Positions 1 through 9,654 of a stretch of DNA of 64,000 bases are shown here, one piece after another. The stretch is taken from assembly GCF_902141845.1 (NCBI RefSeq), contig NZ_CABFPH010000007.1:1-64000 (forward strand). The letters are read 5' to 3'. Every line of letters starts with the position of its first letter. Within the stretch, counting starts at the first letter, position 1. Under the pieces are notes generated by a model, which was not told the origin of the DNA, searched no databases, and saw only the letters and a program-made list of their open reading frames with translations. Made by a program: the position numbers and the translations under genes. The stretch is from Methylobacterium symbioticum (GTDB lineage Bacteria; Pseudomonadota; Alphaproteobacteria; Rhizobiales; Beijerinckiaceae).

Positions 1-1
1 C

Positions 2-136
2 ACCGGAGGCGCGCCGGGCTGGACGCCGGCCGCGGCCGTGCCCGTCCGGGCGGCGCCCACCTCCGCCAAGCGCGGCGCGGGCAGGAGCAAGGCACGGCGC
101 CCCAGGTCCGAGGCTGGCCTGATCGCAGTCTCGTAA
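2..136 (+). CDS. C-terminal end of an unidentified gene (partial)
   Basis: One forward frame is open from the left edge to a TAA at 134-136, giving about 44 residues rich in Ala, Pro, Arg and Gly and ending in AGLIAVS. Nearly every codon in this frame ends in G or C, as in the real genes here, whereas the other forward frames do not show this bias. It would converge on the aldehyde oxidoreductase operon. The tail matches no family I recognise, so only the existence of a gene end is proposed; it could still be non-coding. Confidence 0.35.
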   Translation, partial: TGGAPGWTPAAAVPVRAAPTSAKRGAGRSKARRPRSEAGLIAVS

Positions 137-182
137 GACACAGGCGCGCATTCCGGCTGTCGAGCGGAGCGCCCCGGTCCGC

Positions 183-2408
183 TCAGCTCCTCCGGGTGGC
201 TCGTCCCTCCTGCTCCTCGAAGCCCTTCAGCACCTTGTCGAGGGTCATCGGGTAGTCGCGGATGCGGATGGCGGTGGCGTTGTAGATGGCGTTCGCCACC
301 GCGGCGCCGGCACCGCAGATGCCGAGCTCGCCGAGCCCCTTGCTCTTGAGCGGGTTCGCCTTGTCGTCGAGTTCGGGCAGGAACACGGCCTCGATCGCGG
401 GCACGTCGGCATGGGCCGGCACGTGGTACTCGGCGAGGTCGCGGTTCACGAAGCTGCCGAAGCGCGGGTCCATCACAGCGTCCTCCATCAGCGCGGCGCC
501 GATGCCGAAGGTCATGCCGCCAATGGCCTGGGACCGCGCGGTCTTGGCGTTGAGGATACGCCCGCCGGTGAATACGCCGAGCATGCGGCGCAGGCGGATC
601 TCGCCGGTCTCGGCGTCCACCGCGACCTCGGCGAAATGCGCACCGAAGGAATAGTGGGAGAACTGCTCCTTCAGGCTGCCGGGCTTGATCTCACCGGTCG
701 CCTCCATCCCGTCGCGGCCGGCGAGGTCGGCGAGCGCCTCCGAGCGGTTGCCGGAGGTGACGCGCCCGTCCGCGAAGGCGGCCCCCTCCACCGCCATGTC
801 GGCGGCCTTGAGGAGCGCCTGACGGAGGTTGTCGCAGGCCACGTAGAGGGCCGAGCCCGCCGAGCCCGCCCCGAACGAGCCGCCCGAGCCCGCCGCCATC
901 GGGAAATCGGTATCGCCGATCTCGACGCGGATCCGCTCGACCGGCAGGCCCATCATCTCGCCCGCGATCTGAGCGAGGATGGTGTAGGTGCCGGTGCCGA
1001 TATCGGTCATCGCCATGCGCACCGTCAGGCTGCCGTCCTGGGCGAGGCGCACGCGCGCGGCGGAGGGCATCAGCGGGTTGAGCCGGGCGGCCGCCGACAT
1101 GCCCATGCCGACGAGATGGTGCCCCTCGCGCCGGCTGCCCGGGGCCTGGCGCCTGTCCCAGCCGAACATCCGCGCGCCCTCGCGCATGCAGGGCACGAGT
1201 TGACGCACCGTGAAGGGGACGCGTTTCTCGGGATCCTGCTCCGGCTCGTTGCGCACGCGCAGCTCGATCGGGTCGAGGGCCAGCTGCTCGGCGAGTTCGT
1301 CCATGGCGCATTCGAAGGCGAGCTGGCCCACCGCCTCCCCGGGCGCACGCATGGCCGAGGTGATCGGCACGTTCAGATTCGCCAGGCGATGCCGGGTGAT
1401 CCGGTGCGGCGCGGCGTAGAGCGCGCGGGTGACGTTGGCGGAGGTCTCGAAGAACTGGTCGCCGATCGCGGCGTCCGACCAGGATTCGTGGGCGATGGCC
1501 GACAGGCGCCCGTCGCGGTCGGCGCCGAGGCGCACGCGCTGGATCGTGTCGGTTCGGTGGGTGCCGACATGGAATTCCTGCTGCCGGGTCATCGCCACCT
1601 TCACCGGCCGCCCGACGATGCGGGCGGCGAGCGCCGCGAGCGTCGCTTCGGGCTGGATCTGCAGCTTCGAGCCGAAGCCGCCGCCGATGTAGCGGCTGAC
1701 CAGCCGGACCTTGTCCTCCGGGATCTTCAGCACCGCGGCCAGCGATTTCTGCCCGCGGTTGAGCATCTGGTTGGCGGTGAAGAGCACGACCCGGTCGCCC
1801 TGCCATTCGGCAATGGTGGCGTGCGGCTCCATTTGGGCGTGGATCTGCGGCGGGGTGGTGTAGGTGACGTCGAGCCGCACGGGCGCCGCGGCGAAGGCCG
1901 CCTCGAAGTCGCCGGCCTGCGAATCCGGGTCGGTCTGGGCCGGCTTCGGCTTGTAGGTCTCCGGCAGCGCAGCCTTGAGGGAGGCCTTGGGCGGTGCGGC
2001 GTCGTAGGCGACGCGCACCAGGGCGGCGGCGGCACGGGCCTGCTCGAAGGTCTCGGCCACCACGAAGGCGACGGGCTGGTCGAAGAAGTGGATCTCGGTG
2101 CCCTGGAGCTGCGGCCAGACCTGCTCGCGCTTCTCGCCCTGGGCCGGCACGTTCTCGTGCGTCATCACGTGGAGCACGCCGGGCGCGCGCCCGGCCGCGG
2201 CGGCGTCGAGGCTGCGGATCCGGCCGCTCGCCACCGTCGCGCCGAGGATGAAGCCGTAGGCCGCATTCCGGGGCTCGCGCACCTCGTAGGCATAGGGGGC
2301 GCGGCCCGTCACTTTCAGGCGGCCGTCGATGCGGTCGACCGGGCGTCCCACGAGCCCGTCGGGGCGCCCGTCGAGGGGCGTCGCGCCGATCGGCTGATTC
2401 ATCTCCAT
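183..2408 (-). CDS. paoC: Molybdopterin-binding catalytic subunit of a periplasmic aldehyde oxidoreductase (PaoC-like)
   Basis: Large subunit of a xanthine-oxidase-family enzyme; in E. coli PaoABC this subunit carries the molybdenum cofactor and oxidises aldehydes to acids in the periplasm. The 741 residues begin with MEMNQPIGATPLDGRPDG and contain the family features: the GGGFGSK cofactor loop, GQLAFECAMDE, the glycine-rich GSGGSFGAGSAGSA stretch and the C-terminal GLGELGICGAG with the catalytic glutamate. It has no export signal of its own and probably travels with the Tat-targeted 2Fe-2S subunit. The start at 2408 was chosen because an upstream in-frame extension overlaps the FAD-subunit gene and is low-complexity arginine. 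An AGGA lies about 10 nt upstream. It is the last gene of a three-gene operon. Confidence 0.9.
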   Translation of the reverse strand: MEMNQPIGATPLDGRPDGLVGRPVDRIDGRLKVTGRAPYAYEVREPRNAAYGFILGATVASGRIRSLDAAAAGRAPGVLHVMTHENVPAQGEKREQVWPQLQGTEIHFFDQPVAFVVAETFEQARAAAALVRVAYDAAPPKASLKAALPETYKPKPAQTDPDSQAGDFEAAFAAAPVRLDVTYTTPPQIHAQMEPHATIAEWQGDRVVLFTANQMLNRGQKSLAAVLKIPEDKVRLVSRYIGGGFGSKLQIQPEATLAALAARIVGRPVKVAMTRQQEFHVGTHRTDTIQRVRLGADRDGRLSAIAHESWSDAAIGDQFFETSANVTRALYAAPHRITRHRLANLNVPITSAMRAPGEAVGQLAFECAMDELAEQLALDPIELRVRNEPEQDPEKRVPFTVRQLVPCMREGARMFGWDRRQAPGSRREGHHLVGMGMSAAARLNPLMPSAARVRLAQDGSLTVRMAMTDIGTGTYTILAQIAGEMMGLPVERIRVEIGDTDFPMAAGSGGSFGAGSAGSALYVACDNLRQALLKAADMAVEGAAFADGRVTSGNRSEALADLAGRDGMEATGEIKPGSLKEQFSHYSFGAHFAEVAVDAETGEIRLRRMLGVFTGGRILNAKTARSQAIGGMTFGIGAALMEDAVMDPRFGSFVNRDLAEYHVPAHADVPAIEAVFLPELDDKANPLKSKGLGELGICGAGAAVANAIYNATAIRIRDYPMTLDKVLKGFEEQEGRATRRS

Positions 2409-2455
2409 GGAGAGGGTCCTCGCGAATGAGCAGGCGATAGGAGCAGGCGGCGGGT

Positions 2456-3430
2456 TCAGGCCCGGGCGGCCTCGTCGAGGACGGCGCGCAGGGTCCGGCG
2501 CGCCAGCGGGATCTTGAAGTCGTTGGCGCCGTAGCCCTTGGCGCCCGCGAGCACCCGGTCGGCGGCGGCGTCGGCCGCGCCGGTCTCGACCAGCGCGCGC
2601 TCGGCGGTCTCGACCCGCCACGGCCTGTGCGCGAGGCCGCCGAAGGCGAGGCGGGCATCGGCCGGGCGGCCGCCCTCGCCCTTGACGATGATCGCGGCCA
2701 CGGAGACCGTGGCGAAGGCGTAGGAGGCCCGGTCACGCACCTTGCGGTAGAGATGCGTGCCGGCGATCGGCTTCGGCAGCGTCACCGCGGTGATGATCTC
2801 GCCCGGCTGCAGGGTCGTCTCGGTCTGCGGCGTGTCGCCGGGCAGGCGGTGGAAGGCGGCGATCGGAATGGTCCGCGCCGCGCCCCGCGCGTCGAGGGTC
2901 TCGACCGTGGCGTCGAGCGCCCGCATCGCCACGTTCATGTCGGAAGGGTTCGTCGCGATGCAGGATTCGCTCGTCCCCAGCACCGCCATGATCCGGGTGA
3001 AGCCGCCGATGGCCGAGCAGCCCGAGCCGGGCTCGCGTTTGTTGCAGGGTTTCGACGTGTCGTAGAAGTAGTAGCAGCGCGTCCGCTGCAGCAGGTTGCC
3101 GGCGGTGGTCGCCTTGTTGCGCAGCTGTCCGGAGGCGCCGGCAAGGAGCGCCTTGGCGAGCACCGCGTAATCCTTGCGCACCCGCGGATGCGCGGCGAGG
3201 TCGGCATTGCGCACCAGGGCGCCGATCCGCAGGCCGCCGCCTTCCGTGTCGGCCACCGTGTCGAGCGGCAGGCGGTTCACGTCGATCAGAGTCCCGGGCG
3301 TCTCGATCTGAAGCTTCATCAGGTCGAGCAGGTTGGTGCCGCCGGCGATGAAGCGGGCATCCGGGCGCGCGGCCGCGATCTCGGCGGCTTCCGCGACGCT
3401 CTTCGGGCGCTCGTAGCTGAAGGCCTTCAT
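2456..3430 (-). CDS. paoB: FAD-binding subunit of aldehyde oxidoreductase (PaoB-like) with extra Fe-S site
   Basis: Medium subunit (324 aa) that passes electrons between the Fe-S subunit and FAD. The N-terminal [13 protein letters not shown] is the FAD-binding motif of the xanthine dehydrogenase family. Residues 119-157 hold four cysteines (C119, C129, C138, C157, around [12 protein letters not shown]), the insertion that in E. coli PaoB binds an additional 4Fe-4S cluster. This separates the enzyme from ordinary CO-dehydrogenase-type FAD subunits. It lies 10 bp after paoA and 47 bp before paoC, so the three are probably co-transcribed. Confidence 0.92.
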   Translation of the reverse strand: MKAFSYERPKSVAEAAEIAAARPDARFIAGGTNLLDLMKLQIETPGTLIDVNRLPLDTVADTEGGGLRIGALVRNADLAAHPRVRKDYAVLAKALLAGASGQLRNKATTAGNLLQRTRCYYFYDTSKPCNKREPGSGCSAIGGFTRIMAVLGTSESCIATNPSDMNVAMRALDATVETLDARGAARTIPIAAFHRLPGDTPQTETTLQPGEIITAVTLPKPIAGTHLYRKVRDRASYAFATVSVAAIIVKGEGGRPADARLAFGGLAHRPWRVETAERALVETGAADAAADRVLAGAKGYGANDFKIPLARRTLRAVLDEAARA

Positions 3431-3440
3431 GATGCGCCCC

Positions 3441-4100
3441 TCAGATGTCGGCGGCGTCGCGGATCGCCGCGACGATGTTGGGATAGGCGCTGCAGCGGCA
3501 GATGTTGCCGCTCATCCGCTCGCGGATCTCGGGCTCGGCGAGCGCGGCCTCGAGGACGAGCGGCTCGGCGATCTGCGCGCTGACATGGCTCGGCCAGCCG
3601 GCCTTCGCCTCGCGCAGCATTCCGACCGCGGAGCAGATCTGGCCCGGCGTGCAGTAGCCGCACTGGAAGCCGTCATGCGCGATGAAGGCGGCCTGGACCG
3701 GGTGCAGGGCGTCGCCCTCGGCCAAGCCCTCGATCGTGGTGATCGCGTCGCCGTCGTGCATGGCGGCGAGGGTCAGGCAGGCATTGATCCGGCGTCCCTC
3801 GACCAGCACCGTGCAGGCGCCGCACTGGCCGTGGTCACAGCCCTTCTTGGTGCCGGTGAGACCAAGATGCTCGCGCAGGGCGTCGAGCAGGGTGGTGCGT
3901 GTGTCGAGCTCGAGGTCTCGCGCCTGCCCGTTGACGGTGAGCCGCACCGGCATCGTCTGCGGCGCCGGATCGCCGGGCGCGGGCGCCGCGACGGCATGGC
4001 CCGGCCAGCCGAAGCCCGCCGCGCCGACGGCCGCGGCGCAGCCCTCGACCATCGTGCGCCGGGTCAGTGCCAACGGGTTTCGCTGCTGTGGATCGTTCAT
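3441..4100 (-). CDS. paoA: 2Fe-2S subunit of aldehyde oxidoreductase (PaoA-like), Tat-exported
   Basis: Small subunit (219 aa) with two 2Fe-2S clusters. The N-terminus has a twin-arginine signal (LTRRTMVEG at about 12-20) followed by an Ala/Gly-rich hydrophobic stretch ending near AVAAP, so the complex should be exported folded. The plant-type cluster ligands are C88, C93, C96 and C108 (CDHGQCGAC); the second cluster uses C147, C150, C201 and C203 (CGYC and CRC). The start at 4100 places the Tat motif 12 residues in; an upstream in-frame Met adds only 12 residues. First gene of the operon; cofactor maturation genes are not adjacent. Confidence 0.92.
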   Translation of the reverse strand: MNDPQQRNPLALTRRTMVEGCAAAVGAAGFGWPGHAVAAPAPGDPAPQTMPVRLTVNGQARDLELDTRTTLLDALREHLGLTGTKKGCDHGQCGACTVLVEGRRINACLTLAAMHDGDAITTIEGLAEGDALHPVQAAFIAHDGFQCGYCTPGQICSAVGMLREAKAGWPSHVSAQIAEPLVLEAALAEPEIRERMSGNICRCSAYPNIVAAIRDAADI

Positions 4101-4192
4101 GCCGCCATCCCGCGCTGCAACTGGTGCGGGTGGCAAACGTCCTGTGCCGGGGTTCGATCCGCCCCGGACTTGCGCCCGATCGGCGCGGGGCG

Positions 4193-4939
4193 TCAGATCT
4201 CCCCGGCCAGCCCGTCATGGCCGATGGCGGACAGGGTGAGATGGTCCGCTCCGACCTCGGCCCCCGTATAGCCCAGCATATGCGCGAGCTGGTCGCGCGC
4301 CCGCCAGACGCGGCTCTTCACCGTCCCGATGCGGCATTTGAGGATCTCGGCGGCCTCCTCGTAGGAGGCGTTCTCGACGGCGACGAGGATCAGCGCCTCG
4401 CGCATCACCGCGGGCAGGCGGTCGAGGGCGGCCTGAACATCCTGCAGGTCGAGATGGCCGCCCTGCTCGGGCACGGTCGAGAGCCGGGCGGCATGATCGC
4501 CGTCCGTGTCCGAGACCTCGCGGGACTGCTTCCGGTGCACGCTGTAGAAGGCGTTGCGCATGATCGTGAACAGCCACGCGCCGAGATTAGTCCCAGCCTT
4601 GAAGCTCGCGCGGCTGCGCCAAGCCCGCAGGAGCGTGTCCTGGACGAGGTCGTCGGCGGTGGTCGGGTTGCGCGTCAGGGACACGGCAAAGTTGTGGAGG
4701 CTCGGCACCGCTTCGAGCAGGCCGGCCCGGAACGCCTTCGCATCGCGATCCTCGGTCTTCGTCAGCGCCGCGTCCAGCTTGGCGATCAGCTCGGCGAGAT
4801 GGGGCGTCGGCGGAGCCGGTTTCATCTCTGCATAGGCGGATTGAAGATGCAGGCCGAGATGCGCCCGGATGGCCTCGGTGAGACCCGGACGGAGGTCTGG
4901 GGATGCGATGGCGTTCGGCAGGGCTGGATGGCCAGACAT
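4193..4939 (-). CDS. ECF-family RNA polymerase sigma factor (EcfG-like)
   Basis: A 248-residue alternative sigma factor. About 90 residues of unconserved N-terminus precede region 2 ([15 protein letters not shown], then [18 protein letters not shown]) and region 4 ([20 protein letters not shown]), which binds the -35 element. The wording of regions 2 and 4 resembles the general-stress EcfG group of Alphaproteobacteria, but the usual neighbours nepR and phyR are absent, and Methylobacterium carries several paralogues, so the exact group is open. The start at 4939 has a GAGG about 7 nt upstream. It is 92 bp upstream of paoA on the same strand, so it may drive or be co-transcribed with the oxidoreductase. 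Confidence 0.85.
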   Translation of the reverse strand: MSGHPALPNAIASPDLRPGLTEAIRAHLGLHLQSAYAEMKPAPPTPHLAELIAKLDAALTKTEDRDAKAFRAGLLEAVPSLHNFAVSLTRNPTTADDLVQDTLLRAWRSRASFKAGTNLGAWLFTIMRNAFYSVHRKQSREVSDTDGDHAARLSTVPEQGGHLDLQDVQAALDRLPAVMREALILVAVENASYEEAAEILKCRIGTVKSRVWRARDQLAHMLGYTGAEVGADHLTLSAIGHDGLAGEI

Positions 4940-5093
4940 CGAACCTCGTTCGCGCAGAAGTTGCCGGAAAAGCGGTATTGCACTTGTTGGTTCAACTCTC
5001 GCGCAGGCATCCAGGGGTTGCAGCAACATAGGTTACCGGTCCTGTCCGAAGACCCCTCGCGGCACTGGATCGGGCCGCAAAAGGAGCCAGGTG

Positions 5094-5999
5094 ATGGCGA
5101 AATCATCCCGCGACCAGAGCGCGCGCCCCGCTCAGCCGGGGCCGGCGCCCCGCCCGGAGCCGACAGCCATGGCCGACCCTGTCCCGAGCCTGTCCCTCAT
5201 CGACGGCCGGCCGATGCCGCAACTCGGCTTCGGCGCCTATCAGGTCGAGGAGGCCCGCGCCCCCGCGGTGGTCGGTGCGGCGATCCGGGCCGGATACCGC
5301 TCGATCGACACGGCGGCGATCTACGGTAACGAGGCCGGAATCGGACGGGCGATCCGGGACGCGGATGTCGCGCGCGCGGATCTCTTCATCACCACGAAGC
5401 TGTGGAATGACCGGCACGGCTACGACGCGGCGCAGGTCGCTCTGGACGAGAGCCTCGCCCGGCTCGGACTCGATCACGTCGATCTCTACCTGATCCACTG
5501 GCCCTGTCCGGGGCAGGGCCGGTTCGTGGAGGCCTGGAAGGGGCTGATCGCGTTGCGCGCGTCAGGCAAGGCGCGCGCGATCGGCGTCTCGAACTTTACG
5601 CCCGCGCATCTCGACCGAATCATCGGGGAGACCGGTGTCGTCCCGGCGGTGAACCAAGTCGAGCTGCATCCTCGCTTCCAGCAGGCGGCGTTGCGCGCGG
5701 CCCACATCCGTCACGGGATCGTGACGGAATCCTGGAGCCCGCTCGGGCGCGGCCAAGGCCTCGCCGACCCGGTCCTTGTTGCGATCGCGAAGGCGCACGG
5801 GCGGACGTCGGCCCAGGTGGTTCTGCGCTGGCACATCCAGAGCGGGCTCGTCGCCATCCCGAAGACGGCGACCCTTGAGCGTATCTCCGAGAACATCGCG
5901 GTCTTCGACTTCACCTTGAGCGCGGACGAGATGGACCGAATTGCCGCCCTCGACCGGGTCGATGGTCGCACCGGGCCGGATCCCGACCGGTTCGGCTGA
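5094..5999 (+). CDS. Aldo/keto reductase (2,5-diketo-D-gluconate reductase-like)
   Basis: NAD(P)H-dependent carbonyl reductase of 301 aa. Motifs in order: LGFGAYQV, the active-site Asp and Tyr in [15 protein letters not shown], the catalytic Lys in TTKLW, the active-site His in YLIHWP, GVSNF, NQVELHP, and the cofactor loop [13 protein letters not shown] near the C-terminus. All four catalytic residues (D, Y, K, H) are present. The start at 5094 follows an AAGGAG; a second Met 25 codons later would give the family-typical 276 residues, so the N-terminus is uncertain. Substrate cannot be told from sequence; detoxification of aldehydes would fit next to an aldehyde oxidoreductase, but that is inference. 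Confidence 0.88.
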   Translation: MAKSSRDQSARPAQPGPAPRPEPTAMADPVPSLSLIDGRPMPQLGFGAYQVEEARAPAVVGAAIRAGYRSIDTAAIYGNEAGIGRAIRDADVARADLFITTKLWNDRHGYDAAQVALDESLARLGLDHVDLYLIHWPCPGQGRFVEAWKGLIALRASGKARAIGVSNFTPAHLDRIIGETGVVPAVNQVELHPRFQQAALRAAHIRHGIVTESWSPLGRGQGLADPVLVAIAKAHGRTSAQVVLRWHIQSGLVAIPKTATLERISENIAVFDFTLSADEMDRIAALDRVDGRTGPDPDRFG

Positions 6000-6058
6000 G
6001 AATATATTGCTGCATCGCAGCGAGAGTTGGGGCGCATAACACCGCGTCGCAAAACCTT

Positions 6059-6077
6059 TATGCTCAGTCTCAGCATA
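6059..6077. promoter_or_regulatory. Upstream operator-like palindrome of nadABC (copy 1)
   Basis: TATGCTCA-GTC-TCAGCATA, an inverted repeat of two 8-bp arms with one mismatch. It shares the TGCTCA core with a second copy 59 bp downstream. Two copies ahead of an NAD synthesis operon suggest a repressor site of the NadQ/NrtR (Nudix-HTH) kind used for NAD genes in Alphaproteobacteria; that assignment is from memory. Confidence 0.6.
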
Positions 6078-6096
6078 TCTGGACAGGGCTGTCTGG

Positions 6097-6115
6097 GCCG
6101 CCTAAGTTAGGCGGC
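6097..6115. promoter_or_regulatory. Perfect 19-bp palindrome in the nadA leader
   Basis: GCCGCCTAA-G-TTAGGCGGC, two perfect 9-bp arms around one base, lying between the two TGCTCA operators. A smaller one, GACAG-GG-CTGTC, lies just upstream at 6082-6093. It could form an RNA hairpin in the leader or bind a second regulator; the sequence does not decide between them. Confidence 0.5.
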
Positions 6116-6118
6116 ACA

Positions 6119-6135
6119 ATGCTCAAACTGAGCAT
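6119..6135. promoter_or_regulatory. Operator-like palindrome overlapping the nadA translation start (copy 2)
   Basis: ATGCTCA-AAC-TGAGCAT, two perfect 7-bp arms. It ends just before the GGAGG ribosome binding site of nadA, so a bound repressor would sit where transcription enters the operon. Any in-frame ATG at 6119 is part of the operator and not the likely start codon. Confidence 0.65.
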
Positions 6136-6148
6136 AATGGAGGACGCC

Positions 6149-7174
6149 ATGGCGGCGACCAGTCAGCCGATCTCCCGCAGCCCCGCCGGTCTCGCACCGG
6201 GTCTGCCCCTGCCCGACCTCTACGCCCGGGTCAGCCGGCACGTCCCGGCGATCGAGTGGCCGGCGCTCGCCCCGGACATCGAGGCGATCCTCCGGCTCAA
6301 GCGCGAGAAGAACGCCGTCATCCTGGCGCACAACTATCAGGCGCCGGAGATCTTCCACACGGTGGCGGACATCGTCGGCGACAGCTTGGCGCTCGCCCGC
6401 GAGGCGGTGACCGTCGAGGCGCAAGTCATCGTGCTGGCCGGCGTCCACTTCATGGCGGAGACGGCCAAGCTGCTGAACCCAGGCAAGACCGTGCTGATCC
6501 CCGACATGGGCGCCGGCTGCTCCCTTGCCGACTCGATCACGCCCGAGGACGTGCGCGGCCTGCGGGCCAAGTATCCGGGCGTTCCGATCGTGACCTACGT
6601 CAACACCTCTGCGGCGGTGAAGGCGGAGTCCGACCTCTGCTGCACCTCCGGCAATGCCGTCGCCGTCGTGCGCTCGCTCAATGCGCCGCGTGTCCTGATG
6701 ATCCCCGACGAGTTCCTTGCCCAGAACGTCCAGGCCGAGGTGCCGGAGGTCGAGATCCTGACCTGGGCCGGCCATTGCGAGGTGCACGAGCAGTTCACCC
6801 CGGCCGACATCCGTGACGTGCGCGAGAGCTATCCCGGCGTCACCGTGATCGCGCACCCGGAATGCCCCCCCGAGGTTGTGGCCGAGTCGGACTTCTCCGG
6901 CTCGACCGCGATGATGATGAACTTCGTCACCGAGAAGCGGCCCCGGCAGGTCGTGCTGGTGACCGAGTGCTCGATGGCCGACAACATCGCCGCCGAGAAC
7001 CCCGACATCGAGTTCATCAAACCCTGTAACCTCTGCCCGCACATGAAGCGGATGAGCCTCGGCAACATCCGGCGCGCCCTCGAGACCATGACCCACGAGG
7101 TCACGGTGGATGCGGCGCTCGCCGACCGGGCGCGCGCGGCGGTGGAGCGCATGCTGGCGGTGCGCGCACGATGA
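6149..7174 (+). CDS. nadA: Quinolinate synthase
   Basis: Condenses iminoaspartate with dihydroxyacetone phosphate to quinolinate, the second step of NAD synthesis from aspartate. The 341 residues contain the 4Fe-4S cluster ligands C124 (GAGCSLADS), C210 (WAGHCEVH) and C296 (CNLCPHMKR), and the substrate motifs [10 protein letters not shown] and AGVHFMAE. The start at 6149 was chosen for the GGAGG at 6139-6143; earlier in-frame ATGs fall inside the operator. It overlaps nadB by ATGA, showing translational coupling. The TGCTCA operators upstream predict repression when NAD or a precursor is plentiful. Confidence 0.97.
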   Translation: MAATSQPISRSPAGLAPGLPLPDLYARVSRHVPAIEWPALAPDIEAILRLKREKNAVILAHNYQAPEIFHTVADIVGDSLALAREAVTVEAQVIVLAGVHFMAETAKLLNPGKTVLIPDMGAGCSLADSITPEDVRGLRAKYPGVPIVTYVNTSAAVKAESDLCCTSGNAVAVVRSLNAPRVLMIPDEFLAQNVQAEVPEVEILTWAGHCEVHEQFTPADIRDVRESYPGVTVIAHPECPPEVVAESDFSGSTAMMMNFVTEKRPRQVVLVTECSMADNIAAENPDIEFIKPCNLCPHMKRMSLGNIRRALETMTHEVTVDAALADRARAAVERMLAVRAR

Positions 7175-8724
7175 ACGCCCTGTCCCGCAACCCCGCCGAC
7201 CGCGTCGTCGTGGTCGGTGCGGGCGTCGCCGGTCTCAGCGTCGCGCTCCGGCTGGCGCCGCGGCCCGTCACGCTTGTGACGGCGCAAGCCCTCGGCCTCG
7301 GAACTGCGACCGGCTGGGCCCAGGGCGGCATCGCGGCCGCGATCGGCGCCGACGACGCGCCGGAGTTCCACGCGGCCGACACCCTGGCGGCCGGTGCGGG
7401 GCTGAGCGAACAGGCGGTGGCCCTGCGCGTTGCGGCGGAGGGCCCACGCCTGATCGACTGGCTCGTCGGCCTCGGCGTGCCCTTCGACCGGCAGGCGGAC
7501 GGCGCCCTGGCGCTCGGTCTCGAAGCCGCGCATGGACGCCGCCGCATCGTGCGCTCGGGGGGCGACGCCACCGGCGCCCGCGTCCTCGAAGCCCTGGTGC
7601 GCGCGGTGCAGGCCGCTCCCTCGGTCGAGGTCGTCGCCGCCCGCGTCACCGACCTGCTGCAGGACGCGCACGGCGCCGTGGCCGGCGTGGTCTGCGAGCG
7701 AGACGGCGCCCCCTTCCGCATCCCGGCCCAGGCCGTGGTGCTGGCCACCGGCGGCGTCGGGGCGCTCTATGCCTCGACCACGAACCCCCGAGGTGCCACC
7801 GGCCGCGGCCTCGCGCTCGCCGCGCGGGCCGGCGCGGTTCTCCGTGACACGGAGTTCGTGCAGTTCCACCCGACCGCGATCGCGGCCGGCGCCGACCCGA
7901 TGCCGCTGGCCACCGAGGCCCTGCGCGGGGAGGGGGCTTGCCTCATCGATGAGCGCGGCGAGCCGGTCATGGCCGGTGTCGATGGCGGCGACCTCGCCCC
8001 CCGCGATGTGGTCGCCCGCGGCATCTTCCAGGCTTTGGCCCGCGGCCGAACGGTCTTCCTCGACACGCGCGGGGCGCTCGGCGACCGCATGGCCGCGCGT
8101 TTCCCGACGGTCGCCGCGCTCTGCGCCGAGGCCGGCATCGACCCGGCGCGCCAGCCGATCCCGGTGCGCCCGGCCGCGCATTACCACATGGGCGGCATCG
8201 CGGTGGATGCCTCCGGCGCCAGCACCGTGCCAGGCCTCTATGCCTGCGGCGAGGTGGCCTCGACGGGGCTGCACGGCGCCAACCGGCTCGCCAGCAACTC
8301 GCTCCTCGAAGCGCTCGCCTTCGCGGGCTTCATCGCCGACGGGCTCGACGCCGCTCCCATCGGCGCCGTCCGGCCAACCGCGACGCAGGTTCGGGCCGGC
8401 TCCGACCTCGCCGCGATCCGGGCGCTGATGGAGACCCGCGTCGGCGTGGTCCGGGACGAGGCCGGCCTGCGCGCGGCCGTTTCCGCCCTCGCGCCGCTGG
8501 CGCCGTCTTGCGACGCCGCGCTCACCGCGCTGCTCATTGCCCACGGCGCGCTCGCCCGCGCGGAGAGCCGAGGCGCCCATTGGCGCAGCGACTGCCCCGC
8601 CCAGGCACCCGCCCGCCACAGCGAGACCACCCTCGGCGGGCTCGAACGCGCCCTCGCCGGAACCCTCGCCGTGCCCCTTGGCGGGCCCTTTGCCGATACC
8701 GTTCCGGCCACGGAGGCCCTGTGA
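7171..8724 (+). CDS. nadB: L-aspartate oxidase
   Basis: FAD enzyme (517 aa) that oxidises L-aspartate to iminoaspartate for NadA. It has the N-terminal dinucleotide fold [15 protein letters not shown], the [12 protein letters not shown] segment, the HxTA-type loop FVQFHPTAI, the AAHYHMGGI motif and the C-terminal FAD contact [17 protein letters not shown]. These are all features of NadB and the wider succinate dehydrogenase flavoprotein family; the aspartate assignment rests on the nadA and nadC neighbours. Start and stop both overlap the neighbouring genes by 4 and 1 nt, so the three are translated as a unit. Confidence 0.95.
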   Translation: MNALSRNPADRVVVVGAGVAGLSVALRLAPRPVTLVTAQALGLGTATGWAQGGIAAAIGADDAPEFHAADTLAAGAGLSEQAVALRVAAEGPRLIDWLVGLGVPFDRQADGALALGLEAAHGRRRIVRSGGDATGARVLEALVRAVQAAPSVEVVAARVTDLLQDAHGAVAGVVCERDGAPFRIPAQAVVLATGGVGALYASTTNPRGATGRGLALAARAGAVLRDTEFVQFHPTAIAAGADPMPLATEALRGEGACLIDERGEPVMAGVDGGDLAPRDVVARGIFQALARGRTVFLDTRGALGDRMAARFPTVAALCAEAGIDPARQPIPVRPAAHYHMGGIAVDASGASTVPGLYACGEVASTGLHGANRLASNSLLEALAFAGFIADGLDAAPIGAVRPTATQVRAGSDLAAIRALMETRVGVVRDEAGLRAAVSALAPLAPSCDAALTALLIAHGALARAESRGAHWRSDCPAQAPARHSETTLGGLERALAGTLAVPLGGPFADTVPATEAL

Positions 8725-9590
8725 TGACCGAGATCCGTTCCGAACTGTCGCCGCTGCCGCGGCTCCTGGTGGAGCCCGTGGTGCGCGCCGCCCTGCTGGA
8801 GGACCTCGGCCGGGCCGGCGACATCACCACGGATTCCATCGTCCCGCCCGAGGCGCGTCTAAACGGTGTGATCGCCGCGCGCCAAGCTGGCGTGATCTCG
8901 GGTGTGGACGCTGCCCGCATCGCATTCGAGCTGATCGATCCGGCCGTGCAGGTCGCGGTGGAGCGCGGCGACGGGGCCCGCGTCGCGCCGGGCGACGTGG
9001 TGATCCGGCTCTCGGGGCCGGCACGGGCGATCCTCACGGCCGAGCGCGTCGCCCTCAACCTGCTCTGCCGGATGTCCGGGGTCGCCACCGCCACGGCCGG
9101 TCTGGTGGAGGCGGCCCGCCCGCATGGGCGCGCATCCATCGTCTGCACCCGCAAGACGACCCCGGGCTTGCGCGGCCTGGAGAAGCATGCAGTGCGGGCG
9201 GGCGGCGGCTCGAACCACCGGTTCGGCCTCGACGACGCGGTGCTGATCAAGGACAACCACATCGCGGTGGCCGGCGGCATCGTCCCGGCGATCGAGCGCG
9301 CGAAGGCGCGGGCGGGGCATCTCGTGAAGATCGAGGTGGAGGTCGATACGCTGGCGCAGCTGGAACAGGCCCTGTCGGTGGGGGCCGACGCGGTACTCCT
9401 CGACAATATGAATCCCGAGACGCTGCGGGAGGCGGTGGCGATGGTCGACGGCCGTGCGCTCACCGAGGCCTCCGGCCGGATCACCGTCGAGACGGTCGGT
9501 GCCGTGGCGGCCTCCGGCGTCGATCTGATCTCCTGCGGCTGGATCACCCACAGCGCCGCGATCATCGATCTCGGCCTCGACGCGGCCTAG
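8724..9590 (+). CDS. nadC: Nicotinate-nucleotide pyrophosphorylase (quinolinate phosphoribosyltransferase)
   Basis: Converts quinolinate and PRPP to nicotinate mononucleotide (288 aa). It shows the family landmarks EDLGRAGDITTD, the PRPP/quinolinate site CTRKTTPGLRGLEKHAV and GGGSNHRFGLDDAVLIKDNH, and the barrel motif ADAVLLDNMNPE. The ATG at 8724 overlaps the nadB stop and has GGAGG at 8712-8716. Last gene of nadABC; followed by a hairpin. The next pathway step, nadD, is 50 kb away at 58.9-59.5 kb. Confidence 0.97.
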   Translation: MTEIRSELSPLPRLLVEPVVRAALLEDLGRAGDITTDSIVPPEARLNGVIAARQAGVISGVDAARIAFELIDPAVQVAVERGDGARVAPGDVVIRLSGPARAILTAERVALNLLCRMSGVATATAGLVEAARPHGRASIVCTRKTTPGLRGLEKHAVRAGGGSNHRFGLDDAVLIKDNHIAVAGGIVPAIERAKARAGHLVKIEVEVDTLAQLEQALSVGADAVLLDNMNPETLREAVAMVDGRALTEASGRITVETVGAVAASGVDLISCGWITHSAAIIDLGLDAA

Positions 9591-9624
9591 CTGGCGCAGG
9601 CCTTTCGGATCCGCAAAAAGGAAA

Positions 9625-9654
9625 AAGCGCGCCCCGGTGCCGGGGATCGCGCTT
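9625..9654. terminator. Hairpin after nadC
   Basis: AAGCGCG-CCCCGG-TG-CCGGGG-AT-CGCGCTT forms a strong stem with a two-base bulge. It is preceded by runs of A and lacks a long T run on the plus strand, so it may stop transcription from either side or mainly protect the nadABC 3' end. Confidence 0.6.

Noticed and set aside
411-2429. A 672-codon open frame on the opposite strand of paoC
   Set aside because: It is antisense to a clear molybdopterin subunit and has no conserved motifs; long antisense frames are expected at this GC content.
6119-6148. nadA start at the first ATG (6119) or at 6137
   Set aside because: Both lie within or next to the operator; the GGAGG at 6139-6143 serves the ATG at 6149.
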